In this document: in pieces, positions 57,552 to 64,000 of the stretch
How the letters are laid out: each line of letters begins with the position of its first letter
Numbering within the stretch: position 1 is the stretch's first letter
NCBI GenBank assembly: GCA_051294375.1
Contig: CM119263.1
Span: forward strand, 16,160,532 to 16,224,531
Direction of reading: 5' to 3'
Length of the DNA stretch: 64,000 bases
DNA from: Paraspadella gotoi
Taxonomy: Eukaryota; Chaetognatha
Translations under genes and position numbers: made by a program
Notes under the pieces: generated by a model
Told to the model about the DNA's origin: nothing
Database searches by the model: none
What the model saw: the letters and a program-made list of their open reading frames with translations, nothing else

Positions 57552-58937
57552 ACCATTTCACTTTACCTTCACAAAAATTCAACATCTCTGTCCCTGATTT
57601 AACCTGTCCTCACATATTTGACCACTGTCTTTTCTCAACTCTGTTTTGGAAAACTTTGTCCTCTCTTTCCCTTCTTTATGCAGCAAAAAATTCAATATTT
57701 CACAACTGTTTCTAATTGCGCTGATGAAGGTTCGTAAACCGAACCGAAACATGTCCGTTTATAAATAAATAAATTCGTTGCTGCATCACAATTTAAACTT
57801 TTTCCTTATGTCCCAAACGCAACGAAAAAGAAAGGAAATTATAACGATATTTTATTGCTAAAACTGCGAAAAATGACAAAAACGGTTTATCATACTACTA
57901 CTACTTATCTACTACAGAGTTAAAAAGTTAAGAATTTTCCCCTTTTTTTCTAATTTTGACATAGACAAAAAAATTTGTGATAACATTTTATATTTTTGGT
58001 CTAACTTTTTATGAGAAATCTGAATCAAAATTATTATTATCTGAAACAATATTAACAAAATACTTTTTGTATTCAACAATCATACTATCTCGCATAAAAT
58101 TATTATTATTGACTCAAATCAAATTTTTGTTTTCAAGTGCTCCACTCTAATGGGTGATTCGGTACAAAAAGGTTTTAAGATTTTTTTATAATTCGAATTT
58201 GTTTTTTAAACATCATTCACAGAGGCGGAGGCTTTCGTGGCCGCGGCGCCGTGCGAGGCCGTGGCGGATTTCGCGGCGGCGGTGGCGGCGGCGGCGGCGT
58301 CCGGGGCGGACGAGGGTTCCGTGGAGGACCCAGAGGAGGCCGCGGCGGTAGAGGGGGCGGAGGAGGCGGCTACTCGAACCGGCCGCAGTCCGCAGGAAGG
58401 TCCTACTCTCGGGAGGATGACCATGTGGAGCACGATGACCGCGTCGACGGCTTGGATGACGGAGATCGCGGTTACCAACGTCGCGGTGGCTACCGTGGCG
58501 GTGGCGGAGGTGGCGGTTTCAGAGGCGGTCGGGGTCGTGGAGGTGGTCGAGACGATGAGGGAGAAGACGGAGGCCGTGGCGGATTCCGCGGGGGCAGGGG
58601 CGGCGGCTTAAACAAGATGCGGGGCGGCGGTGGGCGCGATAGGGACGAAGACGGAGGCGACGGCGGGTTTATTCCCCGCGGACGCGGCCGCGGCAGAGGA
58701 TTTCAAAGCCGCGGCAGAGGTGACGGAGGCGGCGGTGGATTCGGAGGCAGAGGAGGAGGCTCAATGGGAGGAAGAGGCGGACGCGGAGGTTTCGGGGGCG
58801 GCCGCGGGGGTGGCGGCGGAGGTGGCTTTAGAGGAGGTTCACGAGGTGGAGATCGCGGGGGTGGCTTCAGGGGCGGACGCGGCAGAGGTGGCGGCCGCGG
58901 CGGATACCGTGGGGGCTACGAGCAACAAAGCGAATAA
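55695..58937 (+). CDS. Y-box (cold-shock domain) RNA-binding protein with RGG tail, 4 exons
   Basis: Y-box family protein (YBX1-like) that coats mRNA and controls its translation and stability. Exons 55695-55851, 55951-56097, 56196-56418 and 58223-58937 give about 413 residues. The cold-shock domain spans about 36-110: [18 protein letters not shown] carries RNP1 and DIFVHQ carries RNP2. It continues with the Y-box-specific [22 protein letters not shown]-like block, then [12 protein letters not shown] and [17 protein letters not shown]. After an acidic Gly/Ser stretch, residues from about 176 on are almost pure RGG/GGG repeats, as in several invertebrate Y-box proteins; vertebrate YBX1 instead has alternating basic and acidic clusters. 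The second in-frame ATG (55704, ATGGGGG) is an equally possible start. Reading through the exon 3 donor adds five residues and a stop at 56432-56434, so a short form without the RGG tail is possible. AATAAA at 59245-59250 is the likely poly(A) signal. Confidence 0.95.
56440..57400. mobile_element. TIR element carrying an ATC-type satellite array, Y-box intron 3
   Basis: Inverted repeats of about 35 bp, TACAGAAGGCTTCATATTAT...GGTACCC, lie at about 56446-56480 and 57355-57393. Inside are a pyrimidine-rich segment with the marker CTTCTGATTCGTCTAAAAA (about 56677) and an array of ATCATCGCATCAATCATTTGG-type units (about 56790-57170). The left end lies about 25 bp after the exon 3 splice donor. Related arrays occur at 35.3 and 63.4 kb. 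Confidence 0.6.
57413..57811. mobile_element. Fold-back element in Y-box intron 3
   Basis: Inverted arms of about 85 bp match almost base for base: left 57413-57495, right about 57730-57811. The centre carries a CT tract and a segment matching the arm interior of the larger UGP2-intron copy (the CCTGTCCTCACA...TGACCACTGTC...TTGGAAA region). The right arm has a good hammerhead-like motif (57721-57755, plus). The left arm keeps only the GAAAC side and has lost CTGATGA. Confidence 0.75.
57721..57755 (+). ncRNA. Hammerhead-ribozyme-like motif
   Basis: CTGATGA, extra A, perfect 6-bp stem II GGTTCG/CGAACC with loop TAAAC, then GAAA and CATGTC. Stem I starts with C-G, G-C, U-G. Confidence 0.55.
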
Positions 58938-59244
58938 AGAGGCCGTCCTGGCTAAAATTGGCCACGAAACACGACGGCAAACACGACGTTGTGGCTCGTT
59001 TCCGCAAGATTTAAGAAAACGATCACACAATTACTTTCTCTTTCACCTTCTTATAACAACTTACATGTACTATTTCGTAGTATCCTTTTTTTCATACAGC
59101 AAAGGATACTTGAGTATATTTTTCTTTCTAATCGCAAATTTTTTGATCAGCTCCACACCTTACCATTCACTTATATCGATATTGCTTACTAATGATGCGA
59201 AACTCTCACCACGAAATCATGATTGTAACTTTCTTTCCGTCACG

Positions 59245-59250
59245 AATAAA
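59245..59250 (+). terminator. Y-box gene poly(A) signal
   Basis: AATAAA, 308 bp after the Y-box stop. Confidence 0.55.
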
Positions 59251-61834
59251 GCCCCGACACTTTACACATGGGAAAGATAGTTTTGTGATTCGACCGAAAT
59301 CAGAATTCTTATCCTTATAAAATAAATCATCGTGTAAATGAAATGAGATCCTAGCGTCATTTGCCTGATAAAAAAAACAAATAATTTATTGTAGACCATC
59401 ATTGTGGAATTTGATTTCGGCAGTAATAAGCTAGAGATTATTAGACTTAAATCTCCTGTCATCGACAGGCTAAAGGGCAATGGTACATTGGCTTGATTTT
59501 TCGTAAAAATATTCGCCGTTTGTTGACGTATTATCCACTAATGATACAGAAAAATAAAAACCAAGACAAGCGGCGTTGTAGATCTCAACTACGTAATATG
59601 ATACCCGTTAGATGTAAATTTCTCGTCGCAGATTTCAGTAGTGGTTCCAGCTTAGGAACTAGAGTTCTTGGGCTATGACACGATTGAAAATGCTAAGTTT
59701 CTCCAACCATGACCTCGTATAAAAAATAAGTCTACTTATACGACTCCCATTTAGTTTTATGAGACGAAGCGCATTAAGTTTTTCCCATTTTTTTTAGCAT
59801 TTTTTTTTTAAAGGAAGAGTCTCGATCAATTATGGTTTATAGTTCACTACACAATTTTTTCCATGGTATACATATTCATCTTATGGTCGATATATTTATA
59901 TGCTTCCATACCATGTTACATTGATATTTTGACTTAATTCGTCTTACCGCCGCTCGTCGAATTCCATTAATTTAATCAACATTTATTATCGATACACGTA
60001 GTCCTGCGTTTGCTCGAAATTTGTAACAGTAATACCAATATGTTAGTTACAATAATAAAGCTTAGAATGAGAGTCGACTAATGACAACTTTCCATCGAGT
60101 TAAATGCTTGCCGTCTTGGCTAGTAAACTCCCACAGTACGATCTCACAAAGAATCACGAGAATTAGAAAGAAAAAAAAAAGAATGTCCGACTCTTACTCT
60201 AAGCTTTGAAAAACCGCTTAATTTTGTTCCACCAGAAAAAACCAGATCTGTCTACGTAAAACGGTCGAAGGATACTCGAAGATAAACGAAAAAAGAATAA
60301 CAAAAGTATTGTTAAAAAAAAGTTAAATCATTTTCATTTTACCATCATAGTATTCACGTTTGGTAGTAAGAAAGAAAAACATTTCGTCCACCCTTGAAAA
60401 ACCTTGTTGGCGAACTTCGAAACGATTCTATTTTTTAACTTTTCAAGATTTCAGAGAAGTTCATGGAAAAAAATTGGCGCTATATGTATAATTAGCAAGG
60501 TTTCCCACAAACGCAGTAACAACACCTGGTGTATTTTTCTGGAAGGTTCAGTTTTTAAATGGGCTCGCGGAAAATGAGTGACCAAGGATTAAAAAACAAA
60601 AATATTTTTTCAAATAAATTTTTTAACAACGCGCTCTAACCCCTCGGGAAGAACTTGGTTTTTAGTTTCCTTGGTGTTTTAGGCGAAAATTTGGTTAGTT
60701 TAGTGATTTCCAAACGATCCTGTCATTCTATTTCAGTGTCTATGTACATCTTGCATGCAAAAATACCAGAATGCGACCCCGTTAGCAGCAATGTTCATAA
60801 CCTCCTTTTTCCATTCCTATAATGCGTTTCAGCTTATAACAACGAAACGGATTTTCGGAAAAAAATTTTTTTGACTTTCCACACTCGTCCCAAAAAAAAT
60901 CATACACATTATCCAATGACACAAAACTGGGAGTGAATGTATAAATATACTTTCGTCAGTTTTCAGCGTGCGATCGCATTTTTTTTAAAATAAGATTATT
61001 TCTACTAGTTTATTCAGTACACTGACCACCAATCTCTTAAGTCTTTGCAGATGTACATTTAAAACGATTTTGAGATAATTCTTAACAATTTTTTAACGTA
61101 AAATTGGAGAAGGAAGATTCCTTTTAGACCCCCATCGCACGCGGCTACAGTTAGTTTGTATGTTTTTTCGCTCAATCATCGAACATACACCCGTAAGGAT
61201 GTGCAATGAGAAGAGGGGTTCAAAAAGCCGAGATTTTTTGATCCTTCGTTGTCAGCAATATAACCGCAATTTCGGAGAGAAAAATCTCGCGCGCGCGATC
61301 GTTATATCACGACCGCCTTGGCCGACAATCAGGTCATTAAAATCACCGTATTTTTTTTACTAGATAATTAGACAAATTGACCTTCTTCCGAAATGCATTC
61401 TCTCCAGAAGTAAAACAGAAACCATCAGAATACGGTTTTTAAGAATTTTTTTTTGTTTTAGCCTATTTTCCAGGGCTTTTTCTTACCAGTTTTTAAAGAA
61501 CTCTTAGTGATCCCATATTTACCAGTTTTTTCTTGTTTCGTAATTTACATGATTGTCGATGAACGGCTAGTTATATTTTATCTGGGAGAGGGCCTTTTGT
61601 GCTGTTTGTTGATGATGCATCCGAATTATTATTCTTATTAAATTCTTTTTTCTCCCATTTGCAAGACATTGCCTGTAGCTCTGCAGCCAGAGCTACTTTC
61701 ATATTTTTCGTTTGCCGTATTTGTGTACAAGTATGATAACGATAAACGAATTTTTTGAATCTCTCTCTATTAATTTGAATTAATTTTTTTTTTAATTGAT
61801 CGTCTTTACAAACTAGCATATAGTACAGTTCACT
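59251..61834 (+). other. Y-box to KDM2 intergenic region
   Basis: About 2.6 kb of AT-rich sequence; no gene, RNA or repeat recognised. Confidence 0.6.
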
Positions 61835-61866
61835 TTTTCTCCTGAGTTTTTTGTTCTTTACTCTAG
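61835..61866 (+). promoter_or_regulatory. Splice-acceptor-like tract upstream of the KDM2 ATG
   Basis: A strong pyrimidine tract, TTTTTTGTTCTTTACTCTAG, ends at 61866, 84 bp before the ATG, so a spliced leader or a 5' UTR intron is likely. Confidence 0.4.
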
Positions 61867-61950
61867 ATTGCTTAGCTAAATAACGAAATTTCTGTTCGGG
61901 ACGGGCTCGTCCTGGCCCGTCCCCGTCCCGTCAAGTTTCGGGGAGTGACC

Positions 61951-63123
61951 ATGTCCGGCGACGAGACCCCCGGCGTGTCGCGAACTTTAAGACACAAAGA
62001 GAGACAGAGATACTTAGATGATGAAGGACTCACGCCCACCGTGGACGAAAGCGACGGCCCCGGGTTCAACCTCGAAGAAAAACTCTCCGTCAAAGAAATT
62101 TACAATGCCAGGCTCGTGCAAGAGATCCGAACAAACGAGTTCAACCTCAAATATTTTCAAGAGCACGGCTTTCACGCACCGCTTCTCTTTCACAACAAAG
62201 AAGGATTGGGACTCAAGGTTTTATATTAAATCAATTTGACATATTTTTGTATCACCGTTGTCATTATTACTCGTAATTGAAATTAACGATCGTCAGGTCC
62301 CCTCGTCCGATTTCACCGTAAACTACGTAAAAAATCTGGTTGGTGCCAAGCGGATGGTCGACGTAGTCGACGTCCAGACCCAAAAGGGTAGTGAGATGAC
62401 GATGAAAGACTTCGTTAAATATTACGAAAACCCAAATGATCGTCGACAACTCCTAAACGTTATCTCCCTCGAGTTTTCCAAGTAATTTTAACTTCTTTTT
62501 ATAGGTTTATTTGAATTTCATTAAAGCATTCATCTAACTTAATTGATTTGATTAATTCAAGGACCAAAATGGAGCCGCTAGTGCAGGCGCCTGCCCTTGT
62601 GCGCCAGGTCGACTGGGTTGACTGTGTATGGCCCCGCGATCTGAAGGACGCCCACAACGACTCCACCAATAATATTAAAACCATGAAGTATCCCAAAGTA
62701 CAAAAGTACGTGCTAATGTCAGTCGCGGGCTGTTACACGGATTTTCATATTGACTTCGGTGGAACTTCCGTTTGGTAAGTACTTACGACTTGGGAACTTG
62801 TCGGTTTTTGCGTTTTGATTCTTATATGGACCCAAACAGATCATATATTTTATAGGTATCACGTGCTTCGAGGTAAAAAGATTTTCTGGTTGATCCCTTC
62901 CACGGCTGAGAATTTCGACCTCTACATTAACTGGACGTTAAGTGGCCACCAGGACAAGTGCTTCTTCGGCGACATCGTTGCACAATGCCAACGAGTTGAA
63001 CTAGTTGCCGGCGACACATTTATGATCCCCACTGGATGGATCCATGCTGTGTACACTCCTGAAGATTCTTTAGTTTTTGGTGGAAACTTTCTCCATTCAT
63101 ACAACATGACAAAACAACTACAG
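61951..63123 (+). CDS. KDM2-type JmjC histone demethylase, 5' part (4 exons, continues beyond window)
   Basis: JmjC-domain lysine demethylase of the KDM2A/KDM2B (FBXL11/FBXL10) group, which removes methyl groups from H3K36me2/me1 in the nucleus. Exons 61951-62217, 62297-62481, 62562-62774, 62856-63123 give 311 residues ending on a complete codon at a GTAATT donor. The next exon is not in the window. Signatures: [58 protein letters not shown] and [25 protein letters not shown]. Predicted Fe(II) ligands are His213, Asp215 and His285; 2-oxoglutarate contacts are Thr210 and Lys230. All are one residue off the positions I recall for human KDM2A, so the N-terminus is close to family length. The Gln-Lys-Gly segment and the tryptophan-proline region favour KDM2 over PHF8/KDM7. 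CXXC, PHD, F-box and LRR parts would lie downstream. Introns are 79-81 bp. Confidence 0.93.
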
Positions 63124-63274
63124 GTAATTTTTTATCTTAATATTAATTCATTTATGCTTTTTTTGACCGTTGTCATCATCGTCATGCTGTTTTAACATTG
63201 AATATAGCTTAAGTATGTAACCATAAGAAGCTGAAAATTTAGATATGGCTTCTTATTATAAAGTTTTTTCCGTC

Positions 63275-63772
63275 ATAGCTTCTTCTGATTCGTCTAAAAA
63301 CGAGTTTGCTTTGCAGCGGCTGTCCAGATTTTTTTTTTCTCTTTCACACACGTATTTGTTTATTTTTATTTACAATGATTATCATCGTATCAATGAATGA
63401 CGTTCATCGCATTAATGAATAATTATCATCGCATTAATGAATGACTATCGTCATATCCATCATTTGGTTATTATCGCATCCATTATTTGGTTATCATCAC
63501 ATCCATTTTGGTTATCGTATCAATCATTTGGTTATCATCTCATCAATCATTTGGTTATCATTGCATCAATCATTTGGCTATCATCGCATCAATCATTTGG
63601 TTATTATCGAATCAATCCTTTGGTTATCATTGCATTAATATTTAATTATTATTGCATCAATAATCAATTACCATTATATCAATCAATCAATTACTATTAC
63701 ATCAATCAATCAATTATTATTATATTAATTATTATTGCATCAATAATTCGTTATCGCATCAATCATTCTTTT
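63275..63772. repeat. ATC-type satellite array with the same left flank as the 56.7 kb copy
   Basis: The marker CTTCTGATTCGTCTAAAAA near 63286, then CT-rich DNA and ACACGTATTTGTTT, precede about 20-26-bp units reading ATCGCATCAATCATTTGGTT. The array ends in a T-run followed by the fold-back arm. It lies in the last visible KDM2 intron. Confidence 0.7.
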
Positions 63773-63789
63773 TTTTTTTTAGATTTTTT

Positions 63790-63883
63790 CATTAGAGAAT
63801 TGACAAAGTTTTTGTTTGCAACGAATTTTATTTATAGTTGAACAGACATGTTTCGACTTGTTTTACAAGTCTTCATCAGCGTT
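63790..63883 (-). mobile_element. Left arm of a further fold-back/Penelope-like copy in a KDM2 intron
   Basis: The segment gcaacgaattttatttatagttgaac, then a minus-strand hammerhead-like motif (63845-63879), matches the left arms in UGP2 and Y-box introns. The reverse arm, if present, lies beyond the window. Confidence 0.65.
63845..63879 (-). ncRNA. Hammerhead-ribozyme-like motif
   Basis: On the minus strand: CTGATGA, extra A, perfect 6-bp stem II GACTTG/CAAGTC with loop TAAAA, then GAAA and CATGTC. Stem I can form four pairs (U-G, G-C, U-A, U-A), the best of the set. Confidence 0.55.
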
Positions 63884-64000
63884 TTGACACTTCAGTGACG
63901 GCCCGCGGCTCCCTACGTGAGCATTTGGTGAAACCGAAAGATAAAATCCCCAGACCGAAAACATCAGGAGCCGTCTACTGGGCGGCCTGTGCAGGGGCGG
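63884..64000 (+). mobile_element. Fragment resembling a Penelope-like element ORF, runs off the window
   Basis: An open plus-strand frame runs to the window end. It includes SLREHLVKPKDKIPRPKTSG followed by AVYWAACAG. This pattern (basic LV-K-KD-KIP, then SG-VY---C) resembles the segment just before the GIY-YIG endonuclease in Penelope-like retroelements, where VY-I-C--C is usual. The recognition is from memory of the family and the piece is short. It lies directly after a minus-oriented hammerhead-like arm, in the last visible intron of the KDM2 gene. The rest of the element lies outside the window. Confidence 0.5.

Noticed and set aside
58630-59280. 216-aa Ala/Glu-rich plus-strand frame
   Set aside because: It is a shadow frame of the Gly/Arg-rich last Y-box exon; the phase from the splice junction selects the RGG frame.

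Overview
The window is animal nuclear DNA, most likely from a bilaterian invertebrate. Six protein-coding genes can be rebuilt exon by exon from GT-AG introns with matching phases. They are a minus-strand matrix metalloproteinase of the MMP21 type on the left, then five consecutive plus-strand genes: ELP1 (IKAP), UGP2, signal peptide peptidase (HM13), a Y-box cold-shock protein and the 5' half of a KDM2-type JmjC histone demethylase. Many introns are short (about 55 to 110 bp) and the non-coding DNA is AT-rich. It is full of long (CT)n/(GA)n tracts and interspersed repeats. I could not fix the phylum.

Layout. 770-24878 (minus): MMP21 in 14 exons; nearly 90 percent of the locus is intron carrying microsatellites and repeats. 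24879-41885: a 17 kb region between the divergent MMP21 and ELP1 genes with no convincing gene. It holds a hAT-like element with 8-bp target duplications (28998-30458), ATC-type satellite arrays, a tRNA-like SINE head (36974-37045) and tandem copies of a ~324-bp repeat. 41886-46811: ELP1. 46961-52132: UGP2, starting only 149 bp after the ELP1 stop. 52903-54235: HM13. 55695-58937: Y-box gene. 61951 to beyond 63123: KDM2.

The most interesting element system is a family of fold-back insertions in the introns of UGP2 (two copies), the Y-box gene and, cut by the window edge, KDM2. Each arm carries a hammerhead-ribozyme-like motif: CTGATGA, then a hairpin whose two strands co-vary between copies, then GAAA and AYGTC. 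The copy at the right edge is followed at once by an open frame resembling the segment before the GIY-YIG domain of Penelope-like retroelements. The 1.34 kb copy is flanked by a 12-bp direct repeat. Together these suggest a Penelope-like element family with ribozyme-bearing, inverted terminal repeats.

The plus-strand genes are housekeeping or regulatory: wobble-tRNA modification (ELP1), UDP-glucose synthesis (UGP2), ER intramembrane proteolysis (HM13), mRNA packaging (Y-box) and H3K36 demethylation (KDM2). They share no pathway. The tight ELP1-UGP2 spacing and pyrimidine-rich AG sites just upstream of several ATGs raise the possibility of operon-type transcription with spliced-leader trans-splicing. 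All exon joins, positions and family calls come from reading the sequence by eye; no database search was run.
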